Assembly (NCBI GenBank): GCA_946624005.1
Contig: CAMORS010000007.1
Coordinates: forward strand, 1 to 55,943
From: an uncultured Prevotella sp.
GTDB taxonomy: Bacteria > Bacteroidota > Bacteroidia > Bacteroidales > Bacteroidaceae
Reading direction: 5' to 3'
Length of the DNA stretch: 55,943 nt
Shown in pieces: positions 1-8,830 of the stretch. Under the pieces are notes generated by a model. It had not been told where the DNA came from, did not search any database, and saw nothing but the letters and a program-made list of their open reading frames with translations. A program made the translations under genes and the position numbers. Positions within the stretch are counted from its first letter, which is position 1. Each line of letters opens with the position of its first letter.

Positions 1-236
1 GCCATTCGTGTTTTCTTTTTTTCTCAACATGAATTATCGTAAATGACCCACGAATAATCATCAATAATATTTTTGTGTATTCGTGTTTATTCATGTGTAT
101 TCGTGTCCAAAAAGAATTTATGAGAAATTCATGAGTAATTCATGGCCATTCGTGTTTTCTTTTTTTCTCAACATGAATTATCGTAAATGACCCACGAATA
201 ATCATCAATAATATTTTTGTGTATTCGTGTTTATTC
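1..236. repeat. Direct repeat, two ~92-bp copies 144 bp apart
   Basis: Bases 1-92 are repeated almost exactly at 145-236. Each copy ends in shorter AT-rich units of about 10 bp built on ATTCGTG/ATTCATG. No gene is visible in 1-430. The left copy begins at the window edge, so the array may extend further upstream. This looks like a non-coding Bacteroidales intergenic repeat; I see no terminal inverted repeats or transposase. Confidence 0.8.
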
Positions 237-334
237 GTGTATATTCATGTTTAAAAGAATCTTCGTGCTCGTGTTGTAACAACAATAAAAAATATATAAA
301 AATTAAGGACTATTGGCAAATAATTACGCTTTTC

Positions 335-366
335 TTTGGCTGTTTCAGAAATAAATCGTAACTTTG
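335..366 (+). promoter_or_regulatory. Bacteroidetes-type promoter of the MNT gene
   Basis: TTTG at 335-338 is followed after exactly 20 bp by TAACTTTG at 359-366. This matches the primary sigma factor (SigABfr) consensus TTTG-N19/21-TAnnTTTG. It predicts transcription from about 373, a leader of roughly 58 nt before the ATG at 431. Confidence 0.75.
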
Positions 367-430
367 CGGTTGTGCAAAGGCTGTTATAGCCATCATGTCA
401 GCATAGCTGGGATAAGAAACAATCAGGAAA

Positions 431-751
431 ATGAACCAAAGTAGCCAACGAATATTCCAAAGCATCCAACAGCTGAAAGGCAAGACGCTGCCAAAAGATG
501 GGCGGCTAATCCTTTTTGGATCGCAGGCACGAGGCGATGCTTCCGTTGAATCGGATTGGGATCTTCTGATGCTGTTAAACAAACCACGCATTGAATACGA
601 GGATTTCGGACGTTATGCCTACCCCTTTGTTGAGCTCGGGATTACGTTTGACGAGTACTTCAGCGTTAAGCAATACACCACCGAGGAGTGGAAACAGAGA
701 AAGGGTACGCCATTCTACAAGAACGTGGAAAAAGAAGGAATTGAGATATGA
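431..751 (+). CDS. Minimal nucleotidyltransferase (MNT antitoxin type)
   Basis: This 106-residue protein carries the MNT signature GSQARGDASVESDWDLL at residues 30-46, with the presumed metal-binding Asp pair at 42 and 44. In MNT/HEPN toxin-antitoxin systems this protein AMPylates and neutralises the HEPN RNase; that role is family knowledge and is not shown here. The gene has its own promoter at 335-366. Its stop overlaps an ATG (ATGA at 748-751) that opens a HEPN-like frame ending after 26 residues, so the partner appears broken. The MNT itself looks intact. An orphan antitoxin, or a nucleotidyltransferase kept for another purpose, are both possible. Confidence 0.85.
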   Translation: MNQSSQRIFQSIQQLKGKTLPKDGRLILFGSQARGDASVESDWDLLMLLNKPRIEYEDFGRYAYPFVELGITFDEYFSVKQYTTEEWKQRKGTPFYKNVEKEGIEI

Positions 752-828
752 CACTATCAAATGAAGAGCGCCTGGCCTTAGTGACATACAGAATCCAAAG
801 GGCACACGAGGCTTGGGCAAACTCATAA
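748..828 (+). pseudogene. HEPN-domain toxin, N-terminal remnant
   Basis: A 26-codon frame starts in an ATGA overlap with the MNT gene and ends in TAA at 826-828. It reads MTLSNEERLALVTYRIQRAH and six more residues. That matches the usual N-terminus of HEPN partners of MNT proteins, which normally run to about 110-140 residues. The sequence after the stop is AT-rich and non-coding up to the next gene at 881, so the rest of the gene is deleted rather than frameshifted. It is unlikely to be an active RNase because the distal RxxxxH motif of the family is absent. Confidence 0.6.
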
Positions 829-880
829 AAGAAAATTTTATTTCATTATCAATTTAATATTAACTTAAAATTCAGAGCTT

Positions 881-3800
881 ATGAAAAGATTATTAACAAC
901 AATGAGTCTCGTACTCATGCTCTTGGCTCTCGGATGGACGCAAGGCCTACAGGCCAAGACCGTCTACATTAAGCCAAACAGCAATTGGCTACAGGACGGT
1001 GCGCGCTTTGCCCTCTACATGTATGGCACGGGAGACGCCGAATGGGCTGACTTTGCAGTTGTAGATACCCACAACAACATCTACAAGGCAACGTTCAACG
1101 ACAGTCAGACTAACATGATTTTCGTGCGAATGAACGGCGAGACAACTGAGAACAACTGGGACAACAAATGGAACCAAACAGCTGATTTGGATGCCCCGGC
1201 AAATGACAACCGACTCTACACGTTGGCTGACGGGCAGTGGGACAGCTCTACTGTAGGCAACGGTTTGACAATTACCGAAAACTACACCGAGCCCGCAGCC
1301 GCTGGCTACACGGTAGACTTCAACACTGAGATTGCAACGGGTGCTGCAGATTTTAAGGTAGCATCCAATTGGAAGCACATAGTTGACATAGATACTGACT
1401 ATGACAACTATATGAAATACCAATACAAGGCAGAAGACGGTATAGATGGCACTGGAGCTCTGCTTGCCTTGAGACAATTAAGCTACAATTACATGGAGGA
1501 GGATGATGGTATCGAGTCGTACGACATGTTGGTAACTCCGATCGTTTCTGGTGATGTAACCATCTACGCAAAAAAATTCAGTTCAAATCCCTTCGTGGAG
1601 TTTTGGAGCTTAAACGCAGACGGCACAGCAAAGAATACAAAACTCAAAGGTGTGACATCTTTTGCTGATGGTGAATGGGTGGCTGTTACTTACAATGTGG
1701 CGACACCACAGCGTATCGGTATTCGTGCACAGTATGTTTACCTTGACAATTTCTCTGCTGAAAGTGCTGAAATCAAGGTGGAGAAAAGCATGTCAGTAAA
1801 TAAGGTTATGAATGATGCAAATCAGGAGAAGGAGATTGGGACAAATCCTGTTTTTGAACAGCAAGCTGATGGCAAATTACTCGTAAAGCTGAATGTTGAG
1901 CTTTCCAATACAGGTGATGAGGATCTTGTAGCTGGAAGCACAGAAAACTATACGTTAACATTAGCAAGGAGTGATAGTGGGTCTGGAAGTAAAACCTATT
2001 ATGAAGATGCGTCGATAGCAGTTCCGGAAAACTTGGCTAAGGGTGAAACTAAGACGATGACAGTTCAGTTCACCGTGCCTTACGTTTCTGGATATAGTTA
2101 TTGGTTCGTCAAAGAGAATATCTCAGGTTCTACTTCGTCTTCATACCGCTATGCTTCCGCTGTTGCCTACGAGTCGAAGTTCGTGATTCGCGAAGCTGGA
2201 TCCACCAGCACAAGCAGTCTGTCGGCGACTCAGAACTGGGGTACTGTCAATGTGGGTGAGACTGTTTCCAAGTCTTATGAGATTTGTAACCTTGGTACAG
2301 CTCCTATGACACTCTACGTTGAGGGTAGCGTATTCCCAGAGGATGTATTCTCACTGCAAGGTGGAAAACAGGCTCTGCTTGCGGCAATGAATGCCATGGA
2401 GGATGTTCATGTGGACCTCGTGACAAAAGCAGTAACGTTTGATGGCGGGGCTGTAGTGCCTTTCACTATCGTTCTGAATACCGAAAACGCAGGTTCGTTC
2501 ACTGGCGATGTTTCTGTTGCCTATAATGAATATGGAGCAGAGCAGACGACTTTCACCCTCGGTTTCTCTGCAACCGTTATCGGTGAAAGTACGTGGGCGG
2601 CAGACTTCAATAATAGTTCGAATACTGTAGTATATCCTGAAGGTTCTGTAGCTGAAGGTGGTATTACCTCTGATTACCAATTCATTTCGTCTGGGAATTA
2701 TAATAATTGGCTGATAGGTAGGAATATAGCAAGCTATGCTACAGAGAATAACAAGTTTATCACCCCGATGCTTCATGCTAATGCAGGTGACCAATTGGCC
2801 TTCGATGTCAAGGCTGGATATAGTTTAAGCGACGATTATTTTGTGAAGGTATATGTTTCAACAGACCGTAAGAATTGGGGCGAGCCTGTAGCATCATATA
2901 CTTATTCAAATACTGGTAGTAGTTTCGTGACGAAATCTGTATCGTTTGATGCGGAAGGCGACTACTATATTGCATTTGCATTATATGGAACAGGGTCTGG
3001 TATAGACAACCTTTCGGGGCTGAAGAAGATAGATGTGGCTCATGACCTCTATATCAAGAGTGTTAGCTGGCCACATGAAGCAGGGAAATACATCAAGAAT
3101 GGTTCTGCACAGACAAAGCCCAGCGTAGATTTCATTCCGCTGACAACTGAGGCAGCAAGTGCTTACACTGTGAAGTACGTTTGTGGCGAGACTGTTCTTG
3201 GCGAGGGAACACCCGAAGCCCTGACCGCCAGTGCTAACAGCAGCAAGACGATCGCTATCAACTGGACTCCCAACGTGGAAAGCACTACAACCTTCAAAGG
3301 AACAAAGGTGGTGTTCGAATTCACTGGCGGCACAAAGGTGGAGACTGAAACCTTCGACCTCACGGTGACCAACGAGCCTATCTTCCACTTCTTGAACACG
3401 AAGTACACAAGCCGCTGGTATGAGCCCTCTTCCGACTACACCACGCCTTACAGCTTTGGCAAGACCAACGAGGCCGGTGCCAGCAAGACATTCTGGATTC
3501 TGAACTGGGGTTCCGCTCCGCTCACCGTGAAGAGCATTGTCGTGCCCGAGGGCTTCACCGCTTCTGTCAGCAGCATGACGCTGCCCGCTTTCGACGGCAC
3601 ACAGGACGGTCTGGAGACCTGCCAGCAGTCGTTTGACATCACCTTCTCGGCTACCGAGGCTGGAACGTACAGCGGCGACATGGTCATTACCTACGTCAAC
3701 GGAGAAGGTGAAGACGCTACCTTCACGCTCGCAGTCAGCGGCACCATGCTCGACCAGACCAAGTGGTATGCTAACTTCAACGATCAAGCTTGGCCCGCAG

Positions 3801-6313
3801 GCTCTGTCTACCAGAGCAACGTCAGCACCACTTACGTGGCTACCGGCGACTACGCCATCACTTCTTCCAGTTCAACCGGCAACATTTTCGTCACGCCTAA
3901 GCTCGTGTCGACGGGTGAGACCATGCTGTTCGATGCCAAGACCTACAACAGCAGCTGGCCCGAGGGCAAGGTGGTGGTCTATGCCGCCGCTACGCGCGAG
4001 GAGGTGCTGAACGCCGAGGAGGGTACCACCCGCCAGCAGCTGTTCAGCGTCAGCGGACAGGATGCTGAGAACGCCATGACCACCGACTACCAGACGTTCA
4101 CCGTTCAGGTTCCCGCCGGTGAGTGGTATCTCGGTTTCGAGATTAGCGGTCGTCCGTATGTTGACGAACTCTATGGTCTGAAGCTGGCTGACGTTGCTCA
4201 CGACTGGACAATCGTTTCTTCTAACATCCCGACAGAGGCTATGCAGAATGTGGCATCTACCGCATCTGTTAATATCCTTAACCTCGGTTTGCAGGATGAA
4301 GCAGCAGACGACATCACCGTGACGGCTTACGTCGATGGCGAGGCTGTTGCCACAGGAGAAGGCGTTGCTATCCCAATGAGCCACCTCCTCAACGCAGAAG
4401 GCACTAAGTTATCTGTCAGCATTATCTACCCGAAGGTGGGTAAATTCCCCGTATACCTTGAGGTTAAGGCTGGTGACTACAGCATAAAGACAGAACCTGT
4501 TAACGTTACATTCGCAGAGGAAATAGCAATGTCCAATGCTATTGAAGTTGGTACCAAAACATCATCAGACCGTTATCATGGCCCAGTAGATTGGTATAAC
4601 ACCGATGGTACTAATACACGTTGGACTGACATTATATTCACAGCAGATGAACTGAAAGCCTATGGCATCACAGCAGGTTCAAAAATAACATCAATTGCAT
4701 TTAAAGGCTCCGGAACTTCTAAGAGCATTAAGGCAAAAGTGACATCTTGGGTAGGAACAAAGACAGGAAACATTACTCCGGGTACAGTCAATAAAGAAGA
4801 AATGACAGAGGTTAGCATTTATAATGCAACAGATGCTGCCATCATGATTGATTTCACTAATTTTGTTATCGATCTTTCTTCTAATCCTATTACCTTTGAT
4901 GGTACTTCAGACATTCGTATCTATACTGAGGCTGTTGGACAGGGATCAGGCAACTGGCAAACAGTCACTTACGCTTACGACACCAATTACATGACTTCTT
5001 ACTTTAATTCTTCGACAGCCGTTGCAACTCCGATAGGCTACTTCACCTTAGCTGCTCAAGATGCAACCCTCTCTGGTAAAGTAATGACCTCTGCAGGCGA
5101 AGCTATTGCTAACGCAAGCATTACGCTGAAGGCTGAGAACGGCGTTGAGTACAGTGGCTCAACTGACGAGATGGGTGCTTACAGCATGAACGTAGTCCAG
5201 GGTGGTCTTGACTTCACGGCAACTGTTGAGGCTGAAGGCTTCCTGAAGCGCGAGTTCGCTCAGAGTTTGGGTGGCGAGAACAAGACACTCGACGTAGTCA
5301 TGTACAAGCAGTACGGTATCTTAGGTAATATTCCTGGCTTCGACTGGGACAACGATGTCGTGATGACTCAGGACGAGGAAAACCCGATGGTGTTCACACT
5401 CGTAAAGGATGTTGTGGTTGAAACAGCTGGTGGCTATAATTATAAGATGCGTGCCGACGGTGCATGGGCTGGTAATGAAGAAGGACAGCTTGCACATGGT
5501 TATGAACTGCCTGCAAGTGGCAACAACACCGTCAACTTCCCGTCTGCCGGAACATACGTAGTGACATTCACCGCTGATGTTGACCAGCATAGTCTTGATG
5601 CAGAGGTTGCCCTGAAGACCTTCACACTGGCTGAGAATGCTTGCGAGGAAGGACAGCCGAATATCTTTGAAATCACTTCAGAGATTGCCAACCTGACTGT
5701 CGTGCGCACATTCAATGCGGGCTGGAACGCAGTCGTTCTGCCGTTCGCTTTGACTCAGGAGGAGGTTACCACAACCTTCGGCGAAGGCTCTAAGGTGGCT
5801 TACTTCAACGGCGACACGAAGGATGCCAACGGCAACGTTACCGTGAAGTTCGACGAGCTCACTGGCGACCTCGCTGCCAACGTTCCTTACATGATCTACG
5901 TGGCAACGGCTACAACGAACCCGACGTTCAACAACAAGACGTTTGTTGATCCACACGGCGCAGATCTGAAGGCCGAAGTATTAGGCACTGCATTCGACTT
6001 CATGGGAACATACGTGAATCTTGATGTAAATGCAGGTGACATGTTCGTCAGCGGCGGAAAGTTTAAGACTGCCACAACGAACAACTATGTTCGTGCCTTC
6101 CGTGCTTACCTGAAGAGTAAGACTGAGGGTGCACGCCAGGTGAACATCTTCGTTGATGGAGAAGAAATCTCTATCGCAACACCTACAGCTATCGATGGTA
6201 TCGATGTTGACAATGTCGACGGCAACGTCTACAACATCAACGGTCAGCGTGTGAACAAGAATGTGAAGCACGGTGTCTACATCATCAATGGCAAGAAGGT
6301 GGTAAGAAAGTAA
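881..6313 (+). CDS. Large secreted multidomain surface protein
   Basis: This 1810-residue protein has a Sec signal peptide (about residues 1-25, ending near LQA). Two related beta-rich modules begin with WAADFN (about residue 571) and WYANFN (about residue 960) and end with similar DVAHD segments. They resemble cleaved-adhesin/choice-of-anchor domains. A carboxypeptidase-regulatory-like (CNA-B type) domain lies near residues 1395-1475. The C-terminus (INGQRV, then GVYIINGKKVVRK) resembles tails of secreted Bacteroidales proteins. The C10 protease at 22341 ends almost identically (IRIINGKKVVSQ), suggesting a shared sorting or anchoring signal. Base composition alternates sharply, with AT-rich 1.6-3.1 and 4.5-5.0 kb and GC-rich 3.2-4.2 kb, which suggests assembly by domain exchange. 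No catalytic motif is recognised; adhesin or glycan binding is a guess. Confidence 0.75.
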   Translation: MKRLLTTMSLVLMLLALGWTQGLQAKTVYIKPNSNWLQDGARFALYMYGTGDAEWADFAVVDTHNNIYKATFNDSQTNMIFVRMNGETTENNWDNKWNQTADLDAPANDNRLYTLADGQWDSSTVGNGLTITENYTEPAAAGYTVDFNTEIATGAADFKVASNWKHIVDIDTDYDNYMKYQYKAEDGIDGTGALLALRQLSYNYMEEDDGIESYDMLVTPIVSGDVTIYAKKFSSNPFVEFWSLNADGTAKNTKLKGVTSFADGEWVAVTYNVATPQRIGIRAQYVYLDNFSAESAEIKVEKSMSVNKVMNDANQEKEIGTNPVFEQQADGKLLVKLNVELSNTGDEDLVAGSTENYTLTLARSDSGSGSKTYYEDASIAVPENLAKGETKTMTVQFTVPYVSGYSYWFVKENISGSTSSSYRYASAVAYESKFVIREAGSTSTSSLSATQNWGTVNVGETVSKSYEICNLGTAPMTLYVEGSVFPEDVFSLQGGKQALLAAMNAMEDVHVDLVTKAVTFDGGAVVPFTIVLNTENAGSFTGDVSVAYNEYGAEQTTFTLGFSATVIGESTWAADFNNSSNTVVYPEGSVAEGGITSDYQFISSGNYNNWLIGRNIASYATENNKFITPMLHANAGDQLAFDVKAGYSLSDDYFVKVYVSTDRKNWGEPVASYTYSNTGSSFVTKSVSFDAEGDYYIAFALYGTGSGIDNLSGLKKIDVAHDLYIKSVSWPHEAGKYIKNGSAQTKPSVDFIPLTTEAASAYTVKYVCGETVLGEGTPEALTASANSSKTIAINWTPNVESTTTFKGTKVVFEFTGGTKVETETFDLTVTNEPIFHFLNTKYTSRWYEPSSDYTTPYSFGKTNEAGASKTFWILNWGSAPLTVKSIVVPEGFTASVSSMTLPAFDGTQDGLETCQQSFDITFSATEAGTYSGDMVITYVNGEGEDATFTLAVSGTMLDQTKWYANFNDQAWPAGSVYQSNVSTTYVATGDYAITSSSSTGNIFVTPKLVSTGETMLFDAKTYNSSWPEGKVVVYAAATREEVLNAEEGTTRQQLFSVSGQDAENAMTTDYQTFTVQVPAGEWYLGFEISGRPYVDELYGLKLADVAHDWTIVSSNIPTEAMQNVASTASVNILNLGLQDEAADDITVTAYVDGEAVATGEGVAIPMSHLLNAEGTKLSVSIIYPKVGKFPVYLEVKAGDYSIKTEPVNVTFAEEIAMSNAIEVGTKTSSDRYHGPVDWYNTDGTNTRWTDIIFTADELKAYGITAGSKITSIAFKGSGTSKSIKAKVTSWVGTKTGNITPGTVNKEEMTEVSIYNATDAAIMIDFTNFVIDLSSNPITFDGTSDIRIYTEAVGQGSGNWQTVTYAYDTNYMTSYFNSSTAVATPIGYFTLAAQDATLSGKVMTSAGEAIANASITLKAENGVEYSGSTDEMGAYSMNVVQGGLDFTATVEAEGFLKREFAQSLGGENKTLDVVMYKQYGILGNIPGFDWDNDVVMTQDEENPMVFTLVKDVVVETAGGYNYKMRADGAWAGNEEGQLAHGYELPASGNNTVNFPSAGTYVVTFTADVDQHSLDAEVALKTFTLAENACEEGQPNIFEITSEIANLTVVRTFNAGWNAVVLPFALTQEEVTTTFGEGSKVAYFNGDTKDANGNVTVKFDELTGDLAANVPYMIYVATATTNPTFNNKTFVDPHGADLKAEVLGTAFDFMGTYVNLDVNAGDMFVSGGKFKTATTNNYVRAFRAYLKSKTEGARQVNIFVDGEEISIATPTAIDGIDVDNVDGNVYNINGQRVNKNVKHGVYIINGKKVVRK

Positions 6314-6330
6314 GATCTGTCTGATACACG

Positions 6331-6363
6331 ATTCTCCCGCCTGCCCGCAGCGGGCGGGAGAAT
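6331..6363. terminator. GC-rich hairpin after the surface-protein gene
   Basis: A perfect 10-bp stem (ATTCTCCCGC at 6331-6340, GCGGGAGAAT at 6354-6363) encloses a loop that can pair further. There is no T-run on either side, so it is not a canonical intrinsic terminator. It may protect the 3' end of the mRNA or reduce read-through into the small gene at 6401. Confidence 0.45.
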
Positions 6364-6400
6364 AAAAAACAGAAGTCTAACCTTTTAAAATGTGATTAAA

Positions 6401-6601
6401 ATGAAGAAAGAATATAAGAGACCCTTGATAGAGAATTATCTTTTCTCTACTGAGAATCCGTTAGCAGCTGGCTCCACAAAGTTTGATACAGGCGAGAATC
6501 TTCCGCCTATCGAGAACGGCGGAGATGCTGAAGAAGGGGAAGGTAGTGACGCTCGTCGCAACTACAATGTCTGGGACGAGGAAGACGATGAAGACTATTA
6601 A
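6401..6601 (+). CDS. Small acidic protein of unknown function
   Basis: This 66-residue protein starts MKKEYKRPLIENYLFSTENP. An in-frame GTG at 6392 is also possible, but the ATG at 6401 is preferred. It has a basic N-terminus, a Leu-Ala-Ala-Gly-Ser stretch near residues 24-28 and a very acidic C-terminal half ending WDEEDDEDY. I do not recognise a domain. From memory, Prevotella genomes hold many short proteins of this layout (MKK-Y-P start, Leu-Ala-rich middle, acidic tail), often near secreted proteins. The layout also resembles a peptide precursor with a leader, but no modification enzyme lies nearby. It sits between a GC-rich hairpin and a strong terminator and may be co-transcribed with the surface-protein gene. 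Confidence 0.6.
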   Translation: MKKEYKRPLIENYLFSTENPLAAGSTKFDTGENLPPIENGGDAEEGEGSDARRNYNVWDEEDDEDY

Positions 6602-6628
6602 TCTCTTCCTGACGAATCATCAAGAAAA

Positions 6629-6658
6629 AGCGGCAGCTCCTGTGCAGGGGCTGCCGCT
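6629..6658 (+). terminator. Intrinsic terminator after the small acidic gene
   Basis: AGCGGCAGC (6629-6637) pairs perfectly with GCTGCCGCT (6650-6658), and three inner pairs leave a 6-nt loop. A short T-containing stretch (GTCTATT) follows. It lies 27 bp after the stop codon at 6601. Confidence 0.65.
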
Positions 6659-6724
6659 GTCTATTAGGCAACAGGTCAATACATGCCATTATTGTTTGTA
6701 ATTTGGCAGAAAAAACTTGATAAG

Positions 6725-6756
6725 TTTGGAAATATCAAGAATAATACCTACTTTTG
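6725..6756 (+). promoter_or_regulatory. Bacteroidetes-type promoter of the MFS gene
   Basis: TTTG at 6725-6728, a 20-bp spacer and TACTTTTG at 6749-6756 match the -33/-7 consensus. Transcription would begin near 6763. This excludes upstream in-frame start codons and supports the ATG at 6803. Confidence 0.75.
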
Positions 6757-6802
6757 CATCATCAATACCCCGCATGATGAGAGAAGTGGGGATCGTATAA
6801 CC

Positions 6803-8005
6803 ATGGAAAAGAAACTTGAGCGGCTCTGGAACCGCAACTACTGGAAGGTGATGACGGCGAACTTCACGATGTCGTTCGCCTTTTATCTGCTGACACCGCT
6901 GCTGCCGTTGTATCTGAGCGAGACATTCGGCTCGACGAAGGACATGATAGGCTTGGTGCTGTCGGGCTATACGCTGACGGCGCTGTTGGTGAGGCCCTTC
7001 AGTGGGTTCATCGTAGACAGCTTTCCCAGGAAGCGGGTGCTGATGGTGTGCCTGCTGCTCTACTTCGTTTGCTTCGGCGGCTATCTGCTGGCTGGCTCGC
7101 TGCTGCTCTTCGCCATCGTCAGGACGCTGCATGGCGGACCCTTTGGGGCTTCGACGGTGGCCAACAGCACGATGGCCATCGACGTGCTGCCGTCGTCGCG
7201 ACGCACCGAGGGCATCGGCTATTATGGCATCAGCAACAACATCGCCACAGCCATCGCACCGACCATCGGCGTCTTCGTCTACCGCTATGTCCACAGCTTC
7301 GACCTGTTGTTCTGGCTCGCCTTCATTGTGGCTGGTGCCGGTTTCGCCGTGGTGTCGACCATCGATGCGCCGAAGCCTGCCACGACTCCCCTCCCTCGGA
7401 GGGGGTGGGGGAGGTTGTCCTGGGACCGCTTCTTCCTCTTGCGCGGATGGTCTATCGGTGTGAACATCGCTTTCTTCGGCCTCTGCTACGGCGTGCTGTC
7501 GAACTACCTGGCCATCTACGGCAAGGAGGTGATGGGCATCACGGGCGGCACGGGGGCTTACTTCATGCTGCTGGCCATCGGACTGATCCTCTCGCGCCTG
7601 CAGGGAGCACGGCAGCTGCGCGAGGGACGGCTGGTACACAATGCCTCGGAGGGAGTCCTTATCAGCACCGTGGGCTACCTCTTGTTCATCGCCTGTCCCA
7701 ATGCCGTTGGCTACTACGGCTCAGCACTGCTCATCGGACTGGGCAACGGCCATTTCTGGCCGGCTTTCCAGAACATGATTATCCGTGTGGCTTCCAACAA
7801 CCAGCGTGGCACGGCCAACTCCACGATACTCACCTCGTGGGATTTGGGCATGGGCTTAGGCATCCTCTTGGGAGGCGTCGTCGCTGAACACTTCAGCTAT
7901 GGTGCCGCCTTCTGGAGCATCGTCGCGGTGCATGTGGTGGGTGTGGCTTGGTTCTTCGGCAAGACGAGACCAAGCTACGACAGGATGACAGGTTCTCAGG
8001 AATAA
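6803..8005 (+). CDS. MFS transporter (drug/sugar efflux type)
   Basis: This 400-residue membrane protein has about 12 hydrophobic segments. It begins MEKKLERLWNRNYW and enters the first segment at about residue 17. The loop after the second segment contains RPFSGFIVDSFPRKR (about residues 58-72), a variant of the major facilitator motif A. It probably exports a small molecule, but the substrate cannot be inferred. The start at 6803 is fixed by the promoter at 6725-6756. The central cytoplasmic loop contains an inserted palindromic repeat (7385-7416) read in frame as TTPLPRRGWGRL. The gene ends 28 bp from the 3' end of convergent cdaA. Confidence 0.85.
   Translation: MEKKLERLWNRNYWKVMTANFTMSFAFYLLTPLLPLYLSETFGSTKDMIGLVLSGYTLTALLVRPFSGFIVDSFPRKRVLMVCLLLYFVCFGGYLLAGSLLLFAIVRTLHGGPFGASTVANSTMAIDVLPSSRRTEGIGYYGISNNIATAIAPTIGVFVYRYVHSFDLLFWLAFIVAGAGFAVVSTIDAPKPATTPLPRRGWGRLSWDRFFLLRGWSIGVNIAFFGLCYGVLSNYLAIYGKEVMGITGGTGAYFMLLAIGLILSRLQGARQLREGRLVHNASEGVLISTVGYLLFIACPNAVGYYGSALLIGLGNGHFWPAFQNMIIRVASNNQRGTANSTILTSWDLGMGLGILLGGVVAEHFSYGAAFWSIVAVHVVGVAWFFGKTRPSYDRMTGSQE
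7385..7416 (+). repeat. C/G-rich palindromic repeat inside the MFS gene
   Basis: An imperfect palindrome of CTCCC and GGAGGG runs lies in the loop between the two halves of the transporter and is read as TTPLPRRGWGRL. I recall similar elements being common in Bacteroidetes genomes, both between and within genes. The frame is kept and the insertion falls in a linker, so it should be tolerated. Confidence 0.6.
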
Positions 8006-8033
8006 GGATATAGGCTGTCAAAGGTATAGGTTG

Positions 8034-8807
8034 TCAAAGAAGGATTTCCTTCGACAGCAGACTCTCGAGCTGTTCGGCAGAGAGGCGCAGCTGGAACTCG
8101 CCGTGCATGGCGACGCTGATGCGGCCCGTTTCCTCCGAGCAGATGATGGCCAGGGCATCGCTCTCCTGCGAGATGCCTAAGGCGGCGCGGTGGCGCAGTC
8201 CCAGCTCTTTGGGAATATTGACGGTATGCGACACGGGCAGGATGCAGCCTGCGGCGCAGATGCGCTTCCGGCGGATAATCATGGCTCCGTCGTGCAGGGG
8301 CGAGTTCTTGAAGAAGATGTTCTCTATGAGCCGTTGGTTGATGTTGGCATCGATGATGTCGCCCGTCTCGATGATGTCGTCGAGAGGTGTCACCCGCTCG
8401 ATGACGATGAGCGCACCCACCTTGTGGCGGGCCATGTTCATGCAGGCCATGACGATGGGCATGATGGTGGCCTTGTCGGCTTCGGCTTCCTTCTTCCCTG
8501 ACGAGCGGAAGAGTCGTGTCAGCGACCTCACGCGCTGGTGGGCACCGAGGTTGTAGAGAAACTTGCGGATGTCGTCCTGGAAGAGGATGATGACCGTCAG
8601 CACGCCCACACTGACAAGCTTGTCCATGATGCTTCCCAAGAGGCGCATCTCCAAGATGCCGCTGACGAAGAGCCACACCAGGATGAACACGATGATGCCG
8701 ATGAACACGTTGAGCGACCGCGATTCCTTCATGAGACGGTAGATGTAGTAGAGCATCACTGCCACGAGGAAGATGTCGATGAAGTCTTTTATGCCAAAGT
8801 CAAACAC
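8034..8807 (-). CDS. cdaA: Diadenylate cyclase CdaA (c-di-AMP synthase)
   Basis: This 257-residue protein has three N-terminal membrane helices (about residues 8-80) and a DisA_N cyclase domain. The domain contains the DGA motif (PLHDGAMIIRR) and the LGLRHRAALG motif that bind ATP. It condenses two ATP into cyclic di-AMP, the second messenger for cell-wall and ion homeostasis, at the cytoplasmic face of the membrane. The gene lies 23 bp downstream of folP on the same strand, an arrangement common in Bacteroidetes, so the two probably form an operon driven by the promoter at 9686-9717. No YbbR-domain gene follows; the next gene is the convergent MFS transporter. Confidence 0.93.
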   Translation of the reverse strand: MFDFGIKDFIDIFLVAVMLYYIYRLMKESRSLNVFIGIIVFILVWLFVSGILEMRLLGSIMDKLVSVGVLTVIILFQDDIRKFLYNLGAHQRVRSLTRLFRSSGKKEAEADKATIMPIVMACMNMARHKVGALIVIERVTPLDDIIETGDIIDANINQRLIENIFFKNSPLHDGAMIIRRKRICAAGCILPVSHTVNIPKELGLRHRAALGISQESDALAIICSEETGRISVAMHGEFQLRLSAEQLESLLSKEILL

Positions 8808-8830
8808 GGTTTTCTGTTTTTTTTAATTCT

